Of a stretch of 64,000 nt of DNA, positions 1 to 7,401 are shown in pieces; the stretch's first letter is position 1; every line of letters begins with the position of its first letter. Position numbers and translations under genes: made by a program. The notes under the pieces were generated by a model. The model was not told the origin of the DNA, did not search any database, and saw nothing but the letters and a program-made list of their open reading frames with translations. Origin of the DNA: Bacteroidales bacterium (GTDB lineage Bacteria; Bacteroidota; Bacteroidia; Bacteroidales; F082); the NCBI GenBank assembly GCA_015493525.1, contig WGCY01000031.1:1-64000 (forward strand), in the 5' to 3' direction.

Positions 1-114
1 CGTGGTTAAAAAAGTTAGGCGTTAAGCGTTGAAGAAGTTAGGTGTTATTTTTTTTTGCAAAATCCTTGGTATCCTTTGTGTTGTCCTTCGTGTTCCTTGG
101 TGGTAAAAAATCCG

Positions 115-172
115 AAGACCCTCACGGCAATGTCCCCCGTAATGGCCAACGCTGATTGCCTCAGGGTTAAAC
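115..172. repeat. REP-like palindromic element, copy 1
   Basis: The core reads ACCCTCACGGCAAT, then about 25 variable bases, then ATTGCCTCAGGGTTAAAC. The two arms are imperfect inverted repeats (CCCTCACGGCAAT against CCCTGAGGCAAT on the other strand), so the RNA or single strand could fold into a hairpin. It is embedded in the tandem 240-bp unit. Confidence 0.6.
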
Positions 173-354
173 GGTGGGAGAAAAAAGAATATCTGAGAGA
201 TACCACCTTGGTGCCCTTCGTGTTGTCCTTTGTGTTCCTTCGTGGTTAAAAAAGTTAGGCGTTAAGCGTTGAAGAAGTTAGGTGTTATTTTTTTTTGCAA
301 AATCCTTGGTATCCTTTGTGTTGTCCTTCGTGTTCCTTGGTGGTAAAAAATCCG

Positions 355-413
355 AAGACCCTCACGGCAATTTCCACCCGCAAAGGTCAGCGCAAATTGC
401 CTCAGGGTTGAAC
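355..413. repeat. REP-like palindromic element, copy 2
   Basis: This is the same element as at 115-172, inside the second 240-bp unit. The two arms are conserved while the loop sequence differs, which suggests that the arms rather than the loop matter. Confidence 0.6.
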
Positions 414-538
414 GTTGGGAGAAAAAAGAATATCTGAGAGATACCACCTTGGTGCCCTTCGTGGTGTCCTTTGTGTTCCTTCGTGGTAAAAAAATAAAAT
501 AATAAAAGACCTTTTACTCTTTTATTAAGAATTTTGTT

Positions 539-546
539 TATTTTTG
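539..546 (+). promoter_or_regulatory. Bacteroidota-type -7 element upstream of the DUF1858/DUF2249 gene
   Basis: TATTTTTG matches the Bacteroidota -7 consensus TAnnTTTG. It lies 23 bases before the ATG at 570, which predicts a leader of about 15 bases, as commonly seen in this phylum. No clear -33 TTTG is visible. Confidence 0.45.
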
Positions 547-569
547 CAGCAGATTTTAAACATAAAAAG

Positions 570-1382
570 ATGATAATAACGGCGGATACCAAAATATCAA
601 AAATTATAAAATATGACAAAAAAGTCATTGATGTGATTGCTTCCATCAACAAGCATTTCAGGAAACTGAAGAACCCCATACTGTGTAAAATGCTGGCTTC
701 CCGCGTAAGCGTGGCCGATGCTGCCAAAATTGGCGGAGTAAGCACGGAAGCCTTTCTGGAGAAACTTCAGGAAAACGGCTATTCCGTTCAGATAGAAGCA
801 TCGAAAAACGAAATTTCAAAAAATCAAAACAACCATTCAAATAAAAAAAACATGGATAAAACAGACATTGTTACTTTAGATGTACGGCCTATTTTGGCCG
901 GTGGCGTAGACCCTTTTGACGAAATAATGAAAACACTCAAGGGGATGGAAGGCCATCAAACATTATTGATTATCAATACTTTTGAACCAATTCCCATTTT
1001 AAATATCCTCAAAAAAAGAGGCTATGCGTATGAAACCGAACGTCCGGAACCCGGTATTGTCCACACTTATCTGCACAAAACAGATGCCGGCCCCGCCTCA
1101 GGAGAAGTAATGGAGATAAAAGCAGGGGAAGCCGATGATTTTGACACAATAGAAAGCAAATTTGACGGGAAACTGAAAGAAATTGATGTGAGAAACCTGG
1201 AAATGCCCATGCCCATGGTAACCGTACTCGAAGAACTGGAAAAACTTTCGGATGGTGAAGCTTTGTATGTCCATCACAAACGGTTGCCCCAATATCTGCT
1301 TCCCGAGTTAGAAAACCGCCATTTCAAGTTGGTACAAAAGCCCATTGACGAAAACAACCTGAAACTGATAATCTACAAATAA
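570..1382 (+). CDS. DUF1858-DUF2249 domain protein
   Basis: The predicted protein has 270 residues. Residues about 3-70 form a DUF1858 domain (starts ITADTKISKII, a small helical domain often found in proteins linked to NO or anaerobic metabolism). A polar linker at 71-95 leads to a DUF2249 domain (about 98-165, DVRPILAGGVDPFDEI, with a conserved HTYL near its end), and a second DUF2249-like copy fills the C-terminus. The in-frame TTG at 534 is rejected because it lies within the promoter; the ATG at 570 gives the DUF1858 start. Its stop overlaps the next start by one base (TAATG), so the two are translationally coupled. Biochemical function is unknown. The neighbours (NnrS-like protein, Fe-S assembly factor, Rrf2 regulator) point to NO, redox or iron-sulfur physiology. 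Confidence 0.85.
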   Translation: MIITADTKISKIIKYDKKVIDVIASINKHFRKLKNPILCKMLASRVSVADAAKIGGVSTEAFLEKLQENGYSVQIEASKNEISKNQNNHSNKKNMDKTDIVTLDVRPILAGGVDPFDEIMKTLKGMEGHQTLLIINTFEPIPILNILKKRGYAYETERPEPGIVHTYLHKTDAGPASGEVMEIKAGEADDFDTIESKFDGKLKEIDVRNLEMPMPMVTVLEELEKLSDGEALYVHHKRLPQYLLPELENRHFKLVQKPIDENNLKLIIYK

Positions 1383-2692
1383 TGCAAACAGGTCTCAGCA
1401 CAAAAAACGCCCCTTCGCCATCGGTGGTGCTGCCGCATTTTGCTTTTGCGGCCATCATGTTCCTGTCAGCAGCCATTGTTATGGTCATAGCAGCCCCACA
1501 ACTGCTCCTTCCCTATCATTTAAACCCGCACATGCTGACACTGACCCACCTCATGGTGCTGGGTTTTATCACCATGATTATTTTCGGTTCGCTTTACCAG
1601 TTGATTCCGGTAGTTATGGAAGTAAAACTTTACAGCGAGATACTGGCAAAAATTACTTTCTGGCTTTTCGGGACAGGATTGCTCATCCTGGTTTTTAACT
1701 TCTGGGAATCCCGTTTCGATGCCAGCCAAAACTGGCTGTGGTTTGAAATCTCGGGAACAATGATCCTGACAGCTGTTTTCCTTTTTGCTGTCAACACTTT
1801 AAAAAGTGCTTTCCGGTCAGAACGGATGGATATGGGAAATATTTTTGTGGTTACCGGCATTGTCTATCTTGTCCTCACCGTGTCGCTGGCCATTTTGATG
1901 ATTATCAACTTTGCCCATCCATACATTCCGGTCAGTGTCCTTGACTTGTTAAAGATGCACCTTACTTTAGGCCTTACGGGATGGTTTTTATTTTTGGTCA
2001 TCGGCGTGTCAAGCAAGCTTATGCCCATGTTCTTAATCATTCATAAATTGCCCGAATATTTGTTGAAATATGCTTATTACCTGCTGAATACGGGAGTAAT
2101 TGCTTTGGCATCGGTTTACTATTTCTATCCAAAGCCCTGGGCCATAATCCTCTCGGCATTGCCTGTTCTGGCAGGCATAACAGCTTATCTTGCCTACAAC
2201 CGGTATGCATTTAAGCATCGCTTTCGCAAAAATCTGGATACGGGCATGAAACTCTCAAAAACTGCCTTTTTCCTGTTGGCCCTGACAGTTATTTTGGGGA
2301 TAGTGTCCGTGGCAAGTCCTGAATTTCTGAGTACCTACCGGTTACGCATCGACATAGCCTTTGTCATGAGCATTTTGTTCGGGTTTCTTACGTCACTTAT
2401 TCTGGGGCAGACTTATAAAACGCTGCCATTTATTGTATGGTTACAGAAATATTCGGCCAAAGTGGGAAAACAAAAAATCCCTTTGCCACAGGAGATTTAT
2501 TCGGACCGCATGGCGAAACTGCACATGCAGACGTACTACGTTGCCTTTGCATTTCTGATGCTGGGGGAACTGGGAAATCAGTCCTGGCTGATTCAATCGG
2601 CCGGGGCTATGTTTGTCATCACAGCAGTACTTTATAATTACAATGTTTTTAAAATCGTATTTCACAAAGAAAAAATCATAGAAAATGAGTAA
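1382..2692 (+). CDS. Polytopic NnrS / heme-copper oxidase subunit I-like membrane protein
   Basis: 436 residues with about 12 predicted membrane helices. The early segment HLNPHMLTLTHLMVLGF and the later KMHLTLGLTGWF resemble the histidine-containing helices of NnrS proteins and of cytochrome c oxidase subunit I-like proteins (histidines 46, 50 and 56 are visible). NnrS proteins are heme- and copper-containing membrane proteins linked to NO stress. The histidines needed for a full oxidase active site are not evident, so a respiratory oxidase is unlikely. It is coupled to the upstream DUF1858/DUF2249 gene and overlaps the following gene by 8 bases. A role in NO sensing, detoxification or heme delivery is inference from family and context. 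Confidence 0.7.
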   Translation: MQTGLSTKNAPSPSVVLPHFAFAAIMFLSAAIVMVIAAPQLLLPYHLNPHMLTLTHLMVLGFITMIIFGSLYQLIPVVMEVKLYSEILAKITFWLFGTGLLILVFNFWESRFDASQNWLWFEISGTMILTAVFLFAVNTLKSAFRSERMDMGNIFVVTGIVYLVLTVSLAILMIINFAHPYIPVSVLDLLKMHLTLGLTGWFLFLVIGVSSKLMPMFLIIHKLPEYLLKYAYYLLNTGVIALASVYYFYPKPWAIILSALPVLAGITAYLAYNRYAFKHRFRKNLDTGMKLSKTAFFLLALTVILGIVSVASPEFLSTYRLRIDIAFVMSILFGFLTSLILGQTYKTLPFIVWLQKYSAKVGKQKIPLPQEIYSDRMAKLHMQTYYVAFAFLMLGELGNQSWLIQSAGAMFVITAVLYNYNVFKIVFHKEKIIENE

Positions 2693-3011
2693 CATTCATC
2701 AACTTACCGACAAAGAAAAAGAGATAGCCGAATTACTGAAAACGGTCATTGACCCGGAGGTAGCCGTAAACATCGTGGATCTCGGCCTAATTTATGAAAT
2801 CGACTATAACGAAGAAGAGAAATCTATCCGGCTGGTCATGACCCTTTCCACACGGGGATGTCCGTTAGGGGACACCATCATGCAAAATGTTGAAGTCGTC
2901 CTGGAAGCCAATTACCCGGGCTACAAAATCGATGTGGAATTGGTATGGGAGCCCATGTGGTCGCCCGAAATGATTACTGATGCAGGCAGACAGGCCATAG
3001 AGGGATTTTAA
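2685..3011 (+). CDS. MIP18/DUF59 family Fe-S cluster assembly factor
   Basis: 108 residues, the normal size of the MIP18 (DUF59, SufT/PaaD-like) family. The hallmark DPEVAVNIVDLGLIY spans residues 23-37 and the conserved cysteine sits in RGCPLGD (C59). Family members help mature or repair iron-sulfur proteins in the cytoplasm. The ATG lies 8 bases inside the end of the preceding membrane-protein gene. Together with the Rrf2 regulator just downstream it suggests that the operon handles iron-sulfur damage, for example by NO, though this link is inferred from position only. Confidence 0.88.
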   Translation: MSNIHQLTDKEKEIAELLKTVIDPEVAVNIVDLGLIYEIDYNEEEKSIRLVMTLSTRGCPLGDTIMQNVEVVLEANYPGYKIDVELVWEPMWSPEMITDAGRQAIEGF

Positions 3012-3022
3012 AATCACACACC

Positions 3023-3478
3023 ATGTTTTTTTCAAAATCCACCGAATATGCCATCAGGGCCATGGTTTACTTGTCAGTTCACGCGTCCGAAGAGAATAAG
3101 CTGGGCCTGAGGCAGATAGCTTCCGACCTCGGCTTCCCCGAACATTATCTCGGAAAGATACTCCAGGATTTGTCCAAAAGAAACCTGATACAGTCGGCCA
3201 AAGGTCCCCACGGTGGTTTTTACATGGAAGAAAAAGACATGGACATCTCCTTACTTTCACTGATTGATGCGTTGGAAGGTTTGCAGTTTTTTAACACCTG
3301 CGGATTGGGTTTACACGAATGTGATGAAGAGAGGCCCTGCCCTATCCACAAGGAATACCAAATTGTGAAAGGCAATTACTACAAGCTGCTGGCACAAAAA
3401 AGTATCCGGAAAATGCGTGATGACCTCGAAAAGGAAATTGCCTTCATGGATTTTGATCATCATGCCAGAAAGGAATAG
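3023..3478 (+). CDS. Rrf2 family transcriptional regulator with three-cysteine cluster site
   Basis: 151 residues with an N-terminal winged helix-turn-helix (STEYAIRAMVYLS, then a recognition helix near HYLGKILQDL) followed by a C-terminal segment with C93, C100 and C106. This three-cysteine loop is where Rrf2 proteins such as IscR, NsrR and RsrR bind an Fe-S cluster. The spacing (C-x6-C-x5-C) is not identical to E. coli NsrR, so the sensed signal (NO, redox or Fe-S status) cannot be assigned. It is the last gene of the four-gene unit, 11 bases after the MIP18 gene, and faces the nos operon tail to tail. Control of its own operon, and possibly nos, is a reasonable inference. Confidence 0.88.
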   Translation: MFFSKSTEYAIRAMVYLSVHASEENKLGLRQIASDLGFPEHYLGKILQDLSKRNLIQSAKGPHGGFYMEEKDMDISLLSLIDALEGLQFFNTCGLGLHECDEERPCPIHKEYQIVKGNYYKLLAQKSIRKMRDDLEKEIAFMDFDHHARKE

Positions 3479-3720
3479 CGAAAGGATGAAAGAAAATGGG
3501 GGAACACCGCTTCTACCCTATACCGTCCGTATTCCGGGGTGAAATGAAATCTTCGTTCAACTCCGAACCGCCATGAGGCAAGCCTGTGTGCAGGCGGCGG
3601 TGTGGGAGTCTTCGCAGTTTAATGAAGTTTCTTCATGCCAAGACCCTCACGGAATTGCCTTGCTGCACCGGCAATCCCTCAGGGCTAAACGACAATAGAA
3701 GAACGTTTGTCATTCCGAAC
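3479..3720. other. Intergenic region between convergent operons, with hairpin
   Basis: No gene is seen. Bases 3568-3600 can form a nested hairpin: CCGCC (3568-3572) pairs with GGCGG (3596-3600) around an inner GCCTG-TGTG-CAGGC stem. There is no strong T tract next to it, so terminator function is uncertain. A third copy of the REP-like element follows at 3640-3690. Confidence 0.5.
3640..3690. repeat. REP-like palindromic element, copy 3
   Basis: AAGACCCTCACGG-AAT and GCAATCCCTCAGGGCTAAAC reproduce the arms of the elements at 115-172 and 355-413, but here outside the tandem array. This shows that the palindrome is a dispersed intergenic element rather than just part of the local duplication. 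Confidence 0.6.
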
Positions 3721-4329
3721 TCAATCCTGCTTTTTAATAGCTCTTAAGTCAAAAGAAACACCGATGCTGTCGCTCACAATAAAATTCTGGTCGCTGGTAG
3801 CTTCATGCCGCGAATAGCTGGTAATGCCCCAACGCAGCCTGTTGATGTAAAATTTGTCCGATTTGGCTTCCAGATGGTTTTTTGAACGCTTAATAACAGC
3901 TGTGAAAGTGATACATCCCTCCACACCGAGCAGCTCCAGGTCGCCGGTAATCTCATAAACGCCGGGTTTAACCTGCCGGGCATGGTCAAGCACAAAACGG
4001 GAATAAGGATATTCCTTTGTATTAAAAAAGACATCCGAGCGCAGGATATTTTGGAGGGTTTTACGCATAAGTGCATATGAGATGTCCTGGTCAAAAACAC
4101 TGTCCATCTGAAAAAGAATATCTGCAGCGACCATCCGGTTACCCGCCATCTTAATACATCCCTGCTTCAGGTAAATGTAACCGTGATGGATATTACACGA
4201 CCAGTAAAGACGGCTCGAAACAGTATCCATCCGGTATTCCACCGTATCACTTTTTACCGGTTCCGAAGCCGAAAGCGTACCTGCCAAGAGGAAAGTTAAG
4301 AGAAGAGAGGTCAGGGTTCGTATTGCCAT
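3721..4329 (-). CDS. YceI-like family periplasmic protein
   Basis: 202 residues with an N-terminal signal peptide (hydrophobic to about residue 21, ending SASEP). The rest resembles YceI proteins, which form a lipocalin-like barrel that binds amphiphilic or isoprenoid molecules: TVSSRLYWSCNIHHGY near the start, a phase with conserved tyrosines and DHARQVKPGVYEITGDLELLG in the middle, and RWGITSYSRHEA near the end. Family members are periplasmic. It is the last gene of the long nos operon, 12 bases after the pentapeptide-repeat lipoprotein. A role with quinones or in cell-envelope stress is possible but not shown. Confidence 0.75.
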   Translation of the reverse strand: MAIRTLTSLLLTFLLAGTLSASEPVKSDTVEYRMDTVSSRLYWSCNIHHGYIYLKQGCIKMAGNRMVAADILFQMDSVFDQDISYALMRKTLQNILRSDVFFNTKEYPYSRFVLDHARQVKPGVYEITGDLELLGVEGCITFTAVIKRSKNHLEAKSDKFYINRLRWGITSYSRHEATSDQNFIVSDSIGVSFDLRAIKKQD

Positions 4330-4341
4330 AAACCATACAAT

Positions 4342-5295
4342 TTATTTACTATGGCGTTCGGTAATAACGCCTGTAATCTGTCCGTTTTTCAATAATTTTT
4401 TCAATTCGGAAGGAATATTTTTGGCCCCTGTAAAAATGGTATTTCGCATTTCGGCACCGTAAAAGTTACAGCCGTCAAGGTCAGCACCGGTAAAATCAGC
4501 TTCCTGCAAATGTGCCCCTCCAAAGTTCACATTTTTCAACAAAGCATTGTGAAAAGTGGCCCCCTCCAGGCCGGCTCCCGTAAAATCCGAATCGGTCAGG
4601 TTACACCCATCAAACCGCGAACTTCCCAGCACGCCCCGGATAAAGCGGGTATGTATCGCCGTGGAATGGCTAAAATCAGCGTGGGTAAACTCCACATCTT
4701 TCATCAGGGCATTGGTAAAATTGCAATAACGCAAGGAAGCCCTGTGCCCTGTCATCCCAAACATGTTAGCTCCCTGAAAATCAGAGCTGTCAAGCCTTGA
4801 ATCGGTAACATGGTCATGAAACAATTTGGCCTGGCTGAAGTTACAATGTTCCAACAGGGAGCGGTCAAAGAGTGTCCAACGCACATCGGCAACACGAAAA
4901 TCAGAATACCTGAAGTTAGATTCGTTGCATTTGGCCGACCGCATACTGGCACCCCGGAAATCGCCTTCCATGACGTGTACGCCATTCCAATAAACTTTAT
5001 CAAGCATGGCTTTTCTAAAATCATCTCCATTTTGGGGAACAGGTTTTATCCCCCTGGCACGTACTTTACCATTCGACAATAAAGTTTTTAAATGAACAAT
5101 ACTGTCAATTTCATGCGGGCTTAGGAAATTTGCCACTTTTTTAAATGCAGCGGGCTGGGATGTCTTTTGTCCACTCACAGGCATTGTTTTATCCATTTTT
5201 TCTTTCTTAGCCGAAGAATGGCTGCTGCAAGAGACAAAACCCGACAAAAGGATTAAAACAGCCGTTACCTTAATTACCAAACGCATATCTTTCAT
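4342..5295 (-). CDS. Pentapeptide-repeat lipoprotein
   Basis: 317 residues from the ATG at 5295; an earlier in-frame start would sit inside nosY and is rejected. A hydrophobic segment ends in the lipobox GFVSC (C23), so the protein is probably a membrane-anchored lipoprotein. From about residue 110 to 300 it is a run of pentapeptide repeats of the A(D/N)LXX type (for example DFTGA, NFGGA, DLDGC), predicted to fold as a four-sided right-handed beta helix. The function of such periplasmic pentapeptide proteins is generally unknown. It is 13 bases downstream of nosY and 12 bases upstream of the YceI gene, so it belongs to the nos transcript. It may act in envelope assembly of the N2O reductase, but nothing in the sequence proves that. 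Confidence 0.85.
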   Translation of the reverse strand: MKDMRLVIKVTAVLILLSGFVSCSSHSSAKKEKMDKTMPVSGQKTSQPAAFKKVANFLSPHEIDSIVHLKTLLSNGKVRARGIKPVPQNGDDFRKAMLDKVYWNGVHVMEGDFRGASMRSAKCNESNFRYSDFRVADVRWTLFDRSLLEHCNFSQAKLFHDHVTDSRLDSSDFQGANMFGMTGHRASLRYCNFTNALMKDVEFTHADFSHSTAIHTRFIRGVLGSSRFDGCNLTDSDFTGAGLEGATFHNALLKNVNFGGAHLQEADFTGADLDGCNFYGAEMRNTIFTGAKNIPSELKKLLKNGQITGVITERHSK

Positions 5296-5308
5296 ACCAA
5301 AATAAAAA

Positions 5309-6142
5309 TCAAATAATATCTTTTCTGTTAAAACGACGGTTTCCCAACCATCCGAAAAGGAAACCAAGCAGTGTGGGATAGAGTACCGAAAAAACAATAA
5401 AAGCCAGCCGGTTGACGGTATCCAGCACAAAATAGGCAGCAGGCCCCATAACCGTCAGCTTGGGATCGAAAAGAACCAGGACACCCACCCTGAAAACCTG
5501 TAACGGGTTGAGCATCCCAAGGCCGATGACCAGGCTGGGACTAATACGAAATTTTAACAACATCCCCATGAGCAGTAGGTCAATAAAAGCCACCAGCAGA
5601 AGCCACAGCACAAATGCCGTACTCACGGCCATTTCCTGCGAACGGGCATACACCGAAATATACATGCCAATCCCCAAAAAACAAAAAACCATGGCTGCCA
5701 GCAGAAAACTGTATAGCGCAAACATATCCCACGGAATATCAAGATGAGTAAAAGTTCCCCAGAGTACTGCTCCAAGCAACGATACAAAGAGCGGGATATA
5801 AATGACAATAAACTTGGCAACGAATTTTCCCCAGAAAAAATCGCTGAAAGAAATCGGCAGGGATAGCATATATTCCATCACATTACTCTCTTTGTCGCCC
5901 ACTATGGAACGCACCACTGTAATCAGCACATATATGGGGATAATCACCATGCACACCTGCATGAAAGTAACCATAAGCCGTCCCAGCCCCACAAAGCCAA
6001 TAATCTGTGTTTCAGTAATTCCCGAAACAAACATAAAAGCCACAAATCCGCCAAACAGAATGCTATAAACCCAAAATCCCTTACTTCGGAGACTTTGGTT
6101 TAAATCCAGAACCAATATTGACTTAAACCCTTTTACCATCAT
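5309..6142 (-). CDS. nosY: NosY, ABC transporter permease of the NosDFY complex
   Basis: 277 residues with six predicted membrane helices and the ABC-2 type layout. The conserved segment VGDKESNVMEYMLSLPIS lies at about residues 81-98, as in NosY. NosY, the ATPase NosF and periplasmic NosD form a complex needed to build the copper-sulfide cluster CuZ of nitrous oxide reductase. The start offers two adjacent ATGs (6142 and 6139). It lies 67 bases after nosL and 13 bases before the pentapeptide lipoprotein gene, in the same transcript. Confidence 0.93.
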   Translation of the reverse strand: MMVKGFKSILVLDLNQSLRSKGFWVYSILFGGFVAFMFVSGITETQIIGFVGLGRLMVTFMQVCMVIIPIYVLITVVRSIVGDKESNVMEYMLSLPISFSDFFWGKFVAKFIVIYIPLFVSLLGAVLWGTFTHLDIPWDMFALYSFLLAAMVFCFLGIGMYISVYARSQEMAVSTAFVLWLLLVAFIDLLLMGMLLKFRISPSLVIGLGMLNPLQVFRVGVLVLFDPKLTVMGPAAYFVLDTVNRLAFIVFSVLYPTLLGFLFGWLGNRRFNRKDII

Positions 6143-6209
6143 CTTCTTTTATTATTTTTTTTAAGAATTTGTGTACAGAAGCTTTTCAAAGCCCCGGAAA
6201 ATTCAGCTT

Positions 6210-6701
6210 TTACTTCTTTTTCATCCCTTTGCCCATCATCTTGTGTTTTTCAAGAAATTTCTCACGCATGGTTTTCCCCTCGTCAATGCGTTTTCGCATG
6301 GCATCAAAAGTAAAAGCGGAATCACTGCGTTGGGCAACCGCACTATAACCGTATCCCATGGGGGTATGCTTTCCAAAAGTATAAAAAGCTTTTTCGGCAT
6401 CCAGCCATTTACCTTTGTGTTCGCTGTCGCCCACCCATATCTGCACCTTTTTGTTTCCTGCAAACTTCTTCCAGTTTGGCGTTTTCATGTATTCATTCAG
6501 GCATCCGATATCATCAAACCAAAGCACATCGCCATAGGAGTTAATGGCCTGGACCGAATATTGCTGATCAGCAATTCCCATCAGGCACTGGGCACAAATA
6601 TCACGGTCATAATTTACTTTTCGCGGAGAGTAGTCGGGTGCTGTGTTACACGAAACCACCAGGAGCAAAACGAGAACGGGAAAGAGAAATAATTTTTTCA
6701 T
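6210..6701 (-). CDS. nosL: NosL copper chaperone lipoprotein
   Basis: 163 residues from the ATG at 6701, chosen because it places a lipoprotein signal at the N-terminus with lipobox VVSC (C18). The mature protein carries DICAQCLMGI (C36, C39, M41), the Cu(I)-binding motif of NosL, and WFDDIGCLNEYM further on, typical of the family. NosL is an outer or periplasm-facing lipoprotein that delivers copper to NosD for CuZ assembly. The C-terminal tail is rich in lysine and methionine (KHKMMGKGMKKK), which might add metal binding. It follows nosF by 13 bases. Confidence 0.93.
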   Translation of the reverse strand: MKKLFLFPVLVLLLVVSCNTAPDYSPRKVNYDRDICAQCLMGIADQQYSVQAINSYGDVLWFDDIGCLNEYMKTPNWKKFAGNKKVQIWVGDSEHKGKWLDAEKAFYTFGKHTPMGYGYSAVAQRSDSAFTFDAMRKRIDEGKTMREKFLEKHKMMGKGMKKK

Positions 6702-6714
6702 AATCTTTTCATTT

Positions 6715-7401
6715 TTAAATATTTGCATTTTCAACAGGCTCCAATATTTTGTCCAATACTATCCGGCCAAAATCCATCTCTACCACCCGGTTTACCAGCC
6801 CGGCAATTTCCGTCATTCGATGGCTGCTCAGCACCAGCAGGGCCTCTTTGTTGTATTTGCTGAGATAATCAAAGAAGATCTCCCGGGCGGCAGGGTCCAG
6901 ATTGGCCGAAGGTTCGTCCATGAGTAAAACAGTCGGCTTTTTTCCCAGGGCAAACGATACGAGCAATTTTTGTTTCATCCCCCCGGAAAGGGCCACAAAA
7001 GGCTTGTTGTAACTGTCTTTTATCTGCAAACCCAGTTTTTCGGCAATATCCACATATTCTTCCACGGGGACAGTGCTCAAATCAGCAAAAAATTTCAGCA
7101 GCTCTTTTACCGTGATTTTCAGCGGGGGCGGAATTTGCGGGACAAAGCCCACCTCCTTCAGGATGTCTACCCTTTGGTTACGCGGGTCTTTACCAAGGAC
7201 ACTCAGCTGTCCGTCGTAAACATATTGTCCCAAAATACAACGAATCAAAGTGGTTTTTCCCGCACCATTCTGGCCTATCAGGGCAATTCTGTCGCCTTCG
7301 TTAAAATCAACGGAAAGCTCTTTTAACACCTGAAGCTTATTAAATGATTTTGACAATTTATCCGCCCGGATAACAGGCTGGTTATTTTCTTTTTCCATCA
7401 T
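6715..7401 (-). CDS. nosF: NosF, ABC transporter ATPase of the NosDFY complex
   Basis: 228 residues with a complete ABC ATPase set: Walker A GQNGAGKTT (43-51), signature LSGGM (138-142), Walker B with MDEPSANLD (161-169) and switch histidine H194. It hydrolyses ATP in the cytoplasm to drive the NosY/NosD complex that assembles CuZ. The start ATG overlaps the stop of nosH as ATGA (7398-7401), so the two are translationally coupled. Family-typical length and context with nosL, nosY and nosD make the assignment firm. Confidence 0.93.
   Translation of the reverse strand: MMEKENNQPVIRADKLSKSFNKLQVLKELSVDFNEGDRIALIGQNGAGKTTLIRCILGQYVYDGQLSVLGKDPRNQRVDILKEVGFVPQIPPPLKITVKELLKFFADLSTVPVEEYVDIAEKLGLQIKDSYNKPFVALSGGMKQKLLVSFALGKKPTVLLMDEPSANLDPAAREIFFDYLSKYNKEALLVLSSHRMTEIAGLVNRVVEMDFGRIVLDKILEPVENANI

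Larger units (their letters stand above)
1..495. repeat. Two tandem copies of a ~240-bp intergenic repeat
   Basis: Bases 1-240 are repeated almost exactly at 241-480; the first 130 bases of each copy are identical and the central part diverges. Each unit is itself built of two related ~48-bp halves rich in CCTTTGTGTTGTCCTTCG and TTCCTTCGTGGT followed by a run of A. On the opposite strand this reads as a family of ACCACGAAGGA-type words, so short reading frames here are low-complexity artefacts. The window starts inside the array, so more copies may lie to the left. No gene is supported in this stretch. Confidence 0.9.

Noticed and set aside
1-495. CRISPR array
   Set aside because: The repeats are 240 bp long with no short repeat-spacer alternation, and no cas genes are present.
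362-745. 127-codon minus-strand frame crossing the repeat and the DUF1858 gene
   Set aside because: It contains the TKEHKGHHEGHQG type translation of the low-complexity repeat and overlaps a well-supported gene on the other strand.
1382-2692. cytochrome cbb3 oxidase subunit I or NO reductase
   Set aside because: The full set of heme and copper ligand histidines is not evident and no subunit II or cytochrome partner lies next to it; the NnrS-like label is safer.
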